A stretch of 9,705 nucleotides of DNA from JAGRMG01 sp047975215 (GTDB taxonomy: Bacteria; Pseudomonadota; Alphaproteobacteria; Rhodobacterales; Rhodobacteraceae). Below, one piece after another: positions 6,020-9,705 of this stretch (position 1 is the first letter of the stretch; every line of letters starts with the position of its first letter). The DNA is taken from the NCBI GenBank assembly GCA_047975215.1, contig JBKEDD010000097.1, positions 1 to 9,705 on the forward strand, in the 5' to 3' direction. A program made the translations under genes and the position numbers. The notes under the pieces were generated by a model, which saw only the letters and a program-made list of their open reading frames with translations, had not been told where the DNA came from and made no database searches.

Positions 6020-6062
6020 ATCCTTGTGGTGAGGATAGCACTGGCCCCGCTCGCGCGGGGCC
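6020..6062 (+). repeat. Right copy of the 43-nt double-hairpin terminator repeat
   Basis: This is the direct repeat partner of 4061-4103 (35 of 43 bases identical). The first hairpin is TATCCT/AGGATA (6019-6024 and 6032-6037) with the same TGTGGTG loop, here six pairs. It starts six bases after the stop of the 306-residue protein, just as the left copy starts six bases after the stop of its upstream gene. Confidence 0.85.
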
Positions 6063-6070
6063 TCTTTTTT
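6043..6070 (+). terminator. Intrinsic terminator (right copy)
   Basis: GGCCCCGC (6043-6050) pairs perfectly with GCGGGGCC (6055-6062) around a TCGC loop. TC and then TTTTTT (6065-6070) follow. It is the expected end of the fitAB operon transcript, upstream of the membrane-protein gene at 6096. Confidence 0.9.
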
Positions 6071-6095
6071 CCAGGGGCAGACATTCAGGACGATT

Positions 6096-6458
6096 ATGCG
6101 CGACGACGACGAAACCACCTTCAAGGATAGCCTCGATCTGCTTCAGTATCGCATGGCCGAGATCGTCTTTCGTCCGGGCCGTGTCGTCCGGGCCTGCTGG
6201 CGCGGCGGGCGAGCGACGATCAACCGCTATATGCTGGCCTTCCTGACTGTGTTCCTGCCTGCCCTCGGATTCGGCATCGTCATGGGGTGGGCCATGACCG
6301 AGTCCGAGCATTTCCTGTTCGGCGCGGAACGGACATTCACCCGGCAGCTTGGCGAGGCGTTCATGCTGATCTGGATGATTGCCGTTCTCTACCTGCTCGC
6401 CATCGGCATCACGATTATCGTCATGGGCTGGTTCCGAAAGGGGCCGCGCCGAGGGTGA
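6096..6458 (+). CDS. Small two-helix membrane protein, unknown function
   Basis: The 120-residue product has two hydrophobic segments, about residues 46-66 (MLAFLTVFLPALGFGIVMGWA) and 89-111 (FMLIWMIAVLYLLAIGITII region). The N-terminal domain is charged, with Arg-rich residues 27-44 before helix 1, and a basic KGPRRG tail follows helix 2. By the positive-inside rule both ends are cytoplasmic and the ~22-residue loop is periplasmic. AGGA at 6087-6090 precedes the ATG. It is the first gene after the right terminator copy, so on the insertion model it was originally next to the 123-residue gene. I do not recognise the family. Small membrane proteins of conjugation or entry-exclusion systems are possible but unsupported here. 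Confidence 0.75.
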   Translation: MRDDDETTFKDSLDLLQYRMAEIVFRPGRVVRACWRGGRATINRYMLAFLTVFLPALGFGIVMGWAMTESEHFLFGAERTFTRQLGEAFMLIWMIAVLYLLAIGITIIVMGWFRKGPRRG

Positions 6459-6461
6459 TGC

Positions 6462-6494
6462 CCGGTGCGGCGGGACTGTGCCCCGCCGCACCGG
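6462..6494. terminator. 13-bp perfect hairpin between convergent genes
   Basis: CCGGTGCGGCGGG (6462-6474) and CCCGCCGCACCGG (6482-6494) pair perfectly around a seven-base loop. It lies between the plus-strand membrane gene (stop at 6458) and the minus-strand nuclease gene (stop at 6536), where a bidirectional terminator is expected. Neither side has a U-tract, so efficiency as an intrinsic terminator is uncertain. Confidence 0.6.
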
Positions 6495-6535
6495 CCTTGC
6501 GCTACCCGCGCAGGGGCTGCTTCGCGGCTTGGCCG

Positions 6536-7087
6536 TCAGCACCAACCCTGCCGCCTGCCCCCATTGTATTCCCGCGCCAGCCCTTCCCCGATCAGGATAC
6601 CGGCCACGTCCGCACGACCGATGTAAAGCCGCGCAAGCCCTCGGTCATATCGGTCGCGGCCCGGCAACACGATCAGTTCCACCAGCTCGCCCGAGCCGAT
6701 CAGCTCGCGCAAGCGCCTCGTCGCCTCGTCACCAAGCGCCTTTTCATATGCACATTGCGGATCGTAGGTTTCCGGCGTGTCGAGACCGACCAGCCGGAAC
6801 CGCTCACCGCCCAGATCAATCGTGTCGCCGTCGATCACATAGACTGAAGCCGGATTGATCGGCTCCGCCGCCGTCCCGGTGTCGATCGACAGCAACGCCG
6901 CGACGATCATCGCACCTGTTGCCGCAACTCCAAACAAGCGCCTGCGTCGCGCATGTCGTCCGCGTCTCGATCCAGTTTCTCGCCGCCAGTTTCGCAAGCC
7001 GCTCTGCCCTCTTCCGTTCCTGTGCCGGTTGTCGCTAGGCCGCCATCGGGTTTCCCTTGACCCATTTTCCGCTGCGCAGATGAGCAT
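6536..7087 (-). CDS. Staphylococcal-nuclease-like (thermonuclease family) protein, probably exported or membrane-anchored
   Basis: Numbered from the ATG at 7087 (183 residues), the SNase fold begins near 79. VIDGDTIDLGG lies at 84-94, RFRLVGLDTPET at 96-107 and DRYDRGLARLYI at 145-156. R98, E106 and R149 correspond to the catalytic Arg35, Glu43 and Arg87 of staphylococcal nuclease, and D88 and D103 to its Ca2+ ligands. A basic run (HARRRR, 45-50) precedes a hydrophobic stretch to about 68 and TAAEP, resembling a signal peptide or anchor. C112 and the terminal Cys could pair. The start is unresolved: everything upstream of 6910 overlaps a decayed ssb copy in another frame. Candidates are ATG 7087 (weak ribosome site), TTG 6997 after GGAAGAGG, and ATG 6910, which overlaps the ssb-copy stop as ATGA. 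The family call is firm; substrate and localisation are inferred. Confidence 0.85.
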   Translation of the reverse strand: MLICAAENGSRETRWRPSDNRHRNGRGQSGLRNWRRETGSRRGRHARRRRLFGVAATGAMIVAALLSIDTGTAAEPINPASVYVIDGDTIDLGGERFRLVGLDTPETYDPQCAYEKALGDEATRRLRELIGSGELVELIVLPGRDRYDRGLARLYIGRADVAGILIGEGLAREYNGGRRQGWC

Positions 7088-7221
7088 CCGTCGCCCCAGG
7101 TTTCGACCGTCGCCGTGATTGTCCTTGCAGTATGAATCGAGCCTCTGTCGAGATCCACACGCCGCCGTTGCCTTCCTTGATCTGGAACCGACACTGAAAT
7201 TCGTGCAACCCAGGTATTCAC
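6907..7221 (-). pseudogene. ssb: Decayed, inverted second copy of ssb
   Basis: The minus strand from 7221 to 6907 aligns along its length with the intact ssb at 7416-7766. Exact inverted blocks are 7163-7184 with 7458-7479 (22 nt), 7109-7128 with 7513-7532 (20 nt), 7099-7107 with 7538-7546 (9 nt) and 7055-7067 with 7587-7599 (13 nt). The ribosome site CCAAGGAGAC (7224-7233) and the first codons (GTG AAT ACC against ATG AAT ACC) are also shared. Indels break the frame: five bases are lost before the 22-nt block, and other small indels follow. The net loss is 36 bases, so the original frame returns at the end (…ELRQQVR against …MERQQAG) and a 104-codon frame survives, but its middle is out of frame. 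The SSB fold cannot form. The TGA at 6907 overlaps a candidate nuclease ATG. Confidence 0.85.
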
Positions 7222-7283
7222 ACGTCTCCTTGGCCCGTGTTTCTCAAACGGAACATTGCTTGTTCCTCTCTTGGCGACCGTCC

Positions 7284-7297
7284 GGGGCTAACGCCCC
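7284..7297. other. Small GC hairpin in the divergent ssb spacer
   Basis: GGGGC (7284-7288) and GCCCC (7293-7297) pair around a TAAC loop. It lies between the two divergent ssb copies, upstream of the larger nested inverted repeat. No function is assigned. Confidence 0.5.
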
Positions 7298-7305
7298 TCC
7301 CTTCA

Positions 7306-7354
7306 ATCAAAAAATCGGTTTCCGCTTTGCGGACCCTCCGATTTTTGGTTTGAT
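7306..7354. terminator. Nested A/T-flanked inverted repeat, possible bidirectional terminator or attenuator
   Basis: Outer arms AAAAATCGG (7310-7318) and CCGATTTTT (7338-7346) enclose an inner stem TCCGC/GCGGA (7321-7325 and 7329-7333) with a TTT loop. ATCAA and TTGAT outside extend the symmetry. The A-run on one side and T-run on the other make it terminator-like in both directions. It sits near the symmetry axis of the inverted ssb duplication, about 70 bases before the ssb start. Insulating the two divergent copies, or control of ssb, are both possible. Confidence 0.55.
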
Positions 7355-7370
7355 CGCATCGAGGACCAGC

Positions 7371-7399
7371 ATGACCGTTTTTCATCGAAACACTAAGAT
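7371..7399 (+). promoter_or_regulatory. Possible ssb promoter
   Basis: ATGACC (7371-7376) and TAAGAT (7394-7399) are separated by 17 bases, and each matches four of six consensus positions. However, the -10 element lies only four bases from the ribosome site at 7403-7408, so a start here would give a very short leader. I offer this with low confidence. Confidence 0.25.
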
Positions 7400-7415
7400 A
7401 CCAAGGAGACTAAAA

Positions 7416-7766
7416 ATGAATACCTTCGCAGAGTTTGAAATCATCGGTCGGGTCGGTCAGATCAAGGAAGGCAACGGCGTCCTCTGGGTTTCCATCGCCG
7501 CCGAGTATGGCCGCAAGGACAATCACGGCGACTTTCAGTCGAAACCCTTCTGGAACGACGTGAGCATCTTCAACGAGAACGTCATCAAATGGGTCAAGGA
7601 AAACACCGTCAAAGGCGACCTGGTTCGTGCGACCGGCACCATCCGCTCCGAGAGCTACGAGACCAATAGCGGCGAAACCCGCCACGGCGTGAAACTGGCC
7701 TGCGACAACTTCGCCAACCTGGCCCACATGATCCGCAAGCAGATGGAGCGGCAACAGGCGGGCTGA
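7416..7766 (+). CDS. ssb: Single-stranded DNA-binding protein, short form
   Basis: This 116-residue protein has the SSB OB-fold pattern: FEIIGRVGQIKEGNG at residues 7-21, FWNDVSIFNENVIKWVKE at 45-62 (the W..V..F strand found in SSBs) and KGDLVRATGTI at 66-76. It should bind single-stranded DNA during replication or transfer of the element. It ends MIRKQMERQQAG directly after the OB fold. The flexible linker and acidic DDDIPF-like tip used by chromosomal SSBs to recruit partner proteins are absent, and the protein is shorter than the usual ~150-180 residues. The ATG at 7416 is fixed by AAGGAG (7403-7408), seven bases upstream; in-frame extension to 7119 reads through the inverted-duplication spacer. 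A decayed copy lies divergently at 7221-6907. Confidence 0.9.
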   Translation: MNTFAEFEIIGRVGQIKEGNGVLWVSIAAEYGRKDNHGDFQSKPFWNDVSIFNENVIKWVKENTVKGDLVRATGTIRSESYETNSGETRHGVKLACDNFANLAHMIRKQMERQQAG

Positions 7767-7772
7767 CCGCCC

Positions 7773-7855
7773 GGGCGGGCCTCGCGGCCCGCCTGCCCTC
7801 GGGCGCGGCGCTGCGCCCCGACCAATCGGCCGCCCCCATCGAGAGGGCGGCCGAT
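7773..7855. terminator. Three tandem GC hairpins after ssb
   Basis: Stem 1 is GGCGGGC/GCCCGCC (7774-7780 and 7787-7793); an alternative pairing uses CAGGCGGGC at 7755-7763. Stem 2 is GGGCGC/GCGCCC (7801-7806 and 7813-7818). Stem 3 is ATCGGCCGCCC/GGGCGGCCGAT (7825-7835 and 7845-7855), 11 perfect pairs with a nine-base loop. There is no U-tract. The array probably ends or protects the ssb transcript; a single-strand replication or transfer structure is an alternative. Confidence 0.5.
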
Positions 7856-7960
7856 CGCGCTTCACAGCCTTCATCTCCGAACCGCGGACAAGCTGCGATG
7901 CGACACTGGACCCCCTGCGATGGTGCTGGGTCTGCCTCCTTGAAAAACAGCGGCCACTCT

Positions 7961-8038
7961 ACACGGCGCGGCGAGCCGTCAACACCAAGCCCTTCGGGGC
8001 GCTGCGCGCGTGTTGACGGCCCGCCTTTCCCGCCGTGT
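7961..8038. repeat. 78-nt compound palindrome
   Basis: Outer arms ACACGGCG (7961-7968) and CGCCGTGT (8031-8038) enclose perfect 11-bp arms GCCGTCAACAC (7975-7985) and GTGTTGACGGC (8010-8020). Inside these is a GCCC-TTCG-GGGC hairpin (7989-8000). The arms each contain TTGACG, a -35-like hexamer, on opposite strands. TTTTTT at 8050-8055 follows on the plus strand. The element lies directly upstream of the small basic gene at 8074. The rest of 7856-8073 holds no gene I can support. Confidence 0.75.
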
Positions 8039-8073
8039 CACCGAGCCTCGTTTTTTCAATCAGGAGACAGACC

Positions 8074-8235
8074 ATGAAATTCATTCGCAAGCGTTCCATC
8101 AAACTTCGTCGCATCGCCGCTCGCCGGCTCCGAGCCATCCGCAAGCTGCTGCGCGCAATCGACCTCAGCCTTACGATCTCGATCAACCTCGGATTCCTGA
8201 AGGTCGGGATCACCCTCAAGCGCCGCCCCGAGTAG
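8074..8235 (+). CDS. Small, extremely basic 53-residue protein
   Basis: The frame from ATG 8074 to TAG 8235 encodes 53 residues, with AGGAG at 8062-8066 seven bases upstream and a strong intrinsic terminator 12 bases after the stop, so it forms a self-contained transcription unit. Seventeen residues are Lys or Arg and only two are acidic (net about +15). Residues 1-29 form a predicted amphipathic helix with Ile/Leu at 4, 11, 14, 19, 22, 25, 26 and 29 on one face and Arg/Lys on the other. Residues 30-48 alternate hydrophobic and polar residues (DLSLTISINLGF) like a beta strand or hairpin. There is no cysteine or signal peptide. I do not recognise the family. Nucleic-acid binding, or membrane activity as in small toxins or antimicrobial peptides, are both compatible. 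An in-frame GTG at 8035 lies in the palindrome and is not favoured. Confidence 0.75.
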   Translation: MKFIRKRSIKLRRIAARRLRAIRKLLRAIDLSLTISINLGFLKVGITLKRRPE

Positions 8236-8247
8236 GGCGGCTGCAAC

Positions 8248-8275
8248 GGCCAGGCCCTCCGGGGCTTGGCCTTTT
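8248..8275 (+). terminator. Intrinsic terminator of the small basic gene
   Basis: GGCCAGGCCC (8248-8257) pairs with GGGCTTGGCC (8262-8271) around a TCCG loop, ten pairs with one G·U, followed by TTTTC. Confidence 0.85.
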
Positions 8276-8310
8276 CTGCATTTCATCTTCCCTGAAATAT
8301 CCTCGGGGGA

Positions 8311-8342
8311 GCGCCGCTAGGCGCGGGGGCAGACGGCCCCCC
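8311..8342 (-). terminator. Probable terminator of the minus-strand vapBC operon, Rhodobacterales style
   Basis: Read on the minus strand, GGGGG/CCCCC (8341-8337 and 8329-8325) follows the stop of the exported protein and is succeeded by a second stem, GCGCC/GGCGC (8324-8320 and 8315-8311), then by CGAGGATATTTC. GC hairpins followed by this string recur in Rhodobacterales genomes; this is general knowledge of the group, not a search result. There is no U-tract. Confidence 0.55.
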
Positions 8343-8684
8343 TTACCCCTCGGGGCAGATGCGCCGCAGCGCCGCCATTCCATCCGAAATGGCCGGGCCG
8401 CTCGGCACCTGAAGCTGGCCCAGGTTCTCGGTCACGGCCGCCGCCGCCAACAAGGCGTCGCCATCGCCGCTCGATGCCAGATGCGCCAGCATGGCAGCCT
8501 GGTTCTGAAGCATGTTGCCCGTCACTTCGATGTTGGCGATGTTCGCCTGCACCATTTGCGACATGGCCGCACTCACCAGCTCGCAATCGTCAGCCGTGCC
8601 TTCCTGCGCATGGGCTGCTGCTGCGCCGATCAGATATGCCGCCGCTGGCAGGCTCCGCATCAGGTTTGCCGCGTTCAGCTTCAT
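8343..8684 (-). CDS. Exported small protein downstream of vapC, unknown function
   Basis: The 113-residue product starts at the ATG at 8684, with AAGGAAGGAA (8691-8700) six bases upstream. Residues 1-26 form a classical Sec signal peptide: a basic start, the hydrophobic AAAYLIGAAAA stretch and AHA before QEG, the expected signal peptidase I site. The mature part (~87 residues) is Ala-, Gln- and Met-rich and helical (LVSAAMSQMVQANIANIEVTG, NQAAMLAHLA). It has Cys at 34 and 110, close to its two ends, that could form a periplasmic disulfide. It lies 22 bases after the vapC stop on the same strand, so co-transcription is likely, although chance adjacency to a backbone gene is possible. I do not recognise the family; a periplasmic helper of conjugation is conceivable but unsupported. 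Confidence 0.8.
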   Translation of the reverse strand: MKLNAANLMRSLPAAAYLIGAAAAHAQEGTADDCELVSAAMSQMVQANIANIEVTGNMLQNQAAMLAHLASSGDGDALLAAAAVTENLGQLQVPSGPAISDGMAALRRICPEG

Positions 8685-8706
8685 TGAAAATTCCTTCCTT
8701 CCGACC

Positions 8707-9132
8707 TCATGCGAGATCGGTCTTCGCAAAATCGTCGCCCTTGTAGAGCAGGGGTGCATGAAACGCCTTCGCGGCGGCATAGGCCAGGGCGTCGCCCATG
8801 TTGAGCTTCGCAGGATGGCCGGCCACTTTGCCGTATTTCCTCAACGCCGCGATCGCCGCCGAGCCCATGCCTTCGGTGAGGTGCATTTCACGAACGCCAA
8901 GTGATTGGATCAGGTCTGCCACAAGGTCGCTCGCCTTGTCGAAGTGCGCCTCGCTGATATGCGTTGCCCCTTCCGTGTCTTTTAGTTTTCGAGCGACTCC
9001 GAGCGTCGTTTCTACTCGCACAACTGGCGAGATCATCAGCTTGCCTCGGGCCTGTTCCATTGCTTTGAGCATCGCCGGGGCTTCCGGCTCGTTCAGAAGG
9101 ACGGCGCAAAGTGCGCTGGCGTCGATGAACAT
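8707..9132 (-). CDS. vapC: VapC-family PIN-domain ribonuclease toxin
   Basis: This 141-residue protein is a VapC toxin, a Mg2+-dependent PIN RNase. The expected acidic residues are D4 (MFIDASALCAVLLNEPE), E41 (SPVVRVETTLG), D114 (NMGDALAYAAAKA) and D133/D134 in the diagnostic C-terminal LLYKGDDFAKTD. All are intact, and the length is typical for the subgroup with the KGDDF motif, distinct from the FitB-like toxin at 4400. The start overlaps the antitoxin stop by one base (TGATG at 9130-9134), so translation is coupled. Its target RNA cannot be read from sequence. An exported-protein gene follows 22 bases downstream. Confidence 0.93.
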   Translation of the reverse strand: MFIDASALCAVLLNEPEAPAMLKAMEQARGKLMISPVVRVETTLGVARKLKDTEGATHISEAHFDKASDLVADLIQSLGVREMHLTEGMGSAAIAALRKYGKVAGHPAKLNMGDALAYAAAKAFHAPLLYKGDDFAKTDLA

Positions 9133-9377
9133 CAGTCGTCACCCCACAGCTCATCCATGAACGGTTTGTCGTCAGTTTCTCGCGGCTTCAGACCTGCCTC
9201 GGCTGCCTTTCGCTGAACCTTCGCTACACGTTCCGCAAGGGTTTCCTGCTTCTCCAAAGCCGCTATACTGTTGAGCAAGGCCGCTCGCACAGCTTCGGTT
9301 TTGTTCCTTGCGCCAGAGGCAGCAAGGTAGCGGTCAACGAGGTTATCTACGTCCGGGTCTTTGATGTAGAGGGGCAT
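9132..9377 (-). CDS. vapB: VapB-type antitoxin, Rv0623-like
   Basis: The 81-residue protein begins MPLYIKDPDVDNLVDRYLAA, then ASGARNKTEAVRAALLNS, the pattern of the Rv0623-like (PSK-type) transcription-factor antitoxins that pair with VapC. The first strand and two helices (to about residue 38) should bind DNA. The rest forms a charged helix (ERVAKVQRKAAEAG) ending DKPFMDELWGDD, which would cover the toxin active site. AAGGA lies seven bases upstream of the ATG at 9377; the longer in-frame start at 9503 runs through the AT-rich promoter and is rejected. It should autoregulate through the palindromic sites at 9380-9423. Confidence 0.9.
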   Translation of the reverse strand: MPLYIKDPDVDNLVDRYLAASGARNKTEAVRAALLNSIAALEKQETLAERVAKVQRKAAEAGLKPRETDDKPFMDELWGDD

Positions 9378-9379
9378 GT

Positions 9380-9423
9380 GTATATCCTTTCGGGATATAC
9401 AATATAGCCAAAAAATATATCCC
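9380..9423 (-). promoter_or_regulatory. vapBC operator/promoter with three alternating half-sites
   Basis: GTATATCC (9380-9387) and GGATATAC (9393-9400) form one perfect palindrome with a five-base centre. GGGATATA (9392-9399) and TATATCCC (9416-9423) form a second pair sharing the middle half-site. On the minus strand a -10-like TATATT (9406-9401) lies between them, with a weak TTGTGG upstream (9427-9422, 15-bp spacer). The site is AT-rich in a GC-rich window and directly precedes vapB, as expected of an autorepressed toxin-antitoxin operator. The operator call rests on geometry only. Confidence 0.65.
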
Positions 9424-9430
9424 ACAAGTG

Positions 9431-9705
9431 CCGGTGTCTTCGATTCTTGGGTTTCATGGCGAATCCCGGTCGTTCGTGACCTCGTGCGGTTGCTCGAGGA
9501 CACGCCCGCCCAGGACCGCGCCCTAGGCTCCGGCCGGCTGCACCGGCCTGCGCCCCGAGCCTTTCCCCCTGCCCGTCCCTGCGCCCAGGTGCGCCGCCCG
9601 CCGTCTCGTCCCGAGCCACCGGGCAGCGCGGCGCATGGTCCTGTCAGGGGGCCAGTCTCGGCCCATCCGGGTAACGGTCGCTTTCGCAGCGCCAGACCTT
9701 ACCAC
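9431..9705. other. Right-edge stretch without a supported gene
   Basis: Open frames here are Arg/Gly/Ala/Pro-rich and have no recognisable domain or ribosome site. One inverted repeat, GGCCGG/CCGGCC (9532-9537 and 9543-9548), is readable. The segment may be an intergenic region or the edge of a gene lying beyond the window. Confidence 0.4.

Noticed and set aside
5322..6545. Minus-strand open frame of 407 codons, longer than the plus-strand genes there
   Set aside because: It runs antisense across the 306-residue gene, the terminator repeat and the membrane-protein gene, which have ribosome sites and coherent features; the translation is compositionally typical of an antisense GC-rich frame.
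7119..7415. Upstream extension of ssb to 7119
   Set aside because: It reads through the inverted-duplication spacer and its hairpins; AAGGAG before 7416 and the SSB N-terminal pattern fix the start.
7861..7960. CTGCGATG repeated twice as possible iterons
   Set aside because: Only two copies of eight bases in GC-rich DNA; no regular array, AT-rich segment or DnaA-like box to support an origin.
9431..9705. Possible oriT or a conjugation gene at the right edge
   Set aside because: No recognisable nic-site core, relaxase motif or domain; only one short inverted repeat and low-complexity GC-rich frames.
1..9705. CRISPR array, tRNA, rRNA or IS element
   Set aside because: No regularly spaced repeats, no tRNA or rRNA signature, no transposase and no terminal inverted repeats with target duplications were seen.

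Overview
The window is GC-rich accessory DNA from an alphaproteobacterium, most probably a member of the Rhodobacteraceae (Paracoccus-like). The grounds are high GC, strong AAGGAG-type ribosome sites, a DUF3768 protein beside a long ParB-like protein (a pairing common on alphaproteobacterial plasmids and integrative elements), and a GC hairpin followed on the minus strand by CGAGGATATTTC near 8290-8342, a string typical of Rhodobacterales intergenic DNA. No replication initiator, ParA, integrase, relaxase, transposase, tRNA or rRNA is visible, so plasmid versus integrative element cannot be decided.

Layout. 1-258: leader with several hairpins and no gene. 259-4055, plus strand: a backbone run of DUF3768 protein, a 37-residue small protein, a 608-residue ParB-like protein, a 210-residue unknown, an 87-residue zinc-finger-like protein and a 123-residue unknown; GC hairpins without U-tracts sit between several of them. 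4061-6070: a less GC-rich block bounded by two direct copies of a double-hairpin terminator. It holds a tightly overlapping operon: FitA-like antitoxin, FitB/VapC PIN toxin, a 73-residue small protein and a 306-residue protein I do not recognise. 6096-6458: two-helix membrane protein, facing a minus-strand staphylococcal-nuclease-like gene (stop at 6536) across a perfect 13-bp hairpin.

6907-7766: an inverted ssb duplication. An intact short ssb lies on the plus strand (7416-7766); a full-length but frameshifted ssb copy lies divergently on the minus strand (7221-6907), and the nuclease gene follows and overlaps it. 7767-8275: tandem hairpins, a 78-nt nested palindrome, then a 53-residue, extremely basic small protein ending at a good intrinsic terminator. 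8311-9430, minus strand: a second toxin-antitoxin pair (Rv0623-like VapB and VapC) with an operator-like palindrome array upstream and an exported 113-residue protein 22 nt downstream. 9431-9705: no gene I can support.

The strongest leads are (i) the terminator-flanked four-gene toxin-antitoxin block, which looks like cargo exchanged by recombination between duplicated terminators, (ii) the decayed inverted ssb duplicate fused to the nuclease locus, and (iii) the loop of the duplicated terminator hairpin, which is complementary to two translation-initiation leaders at the left end.
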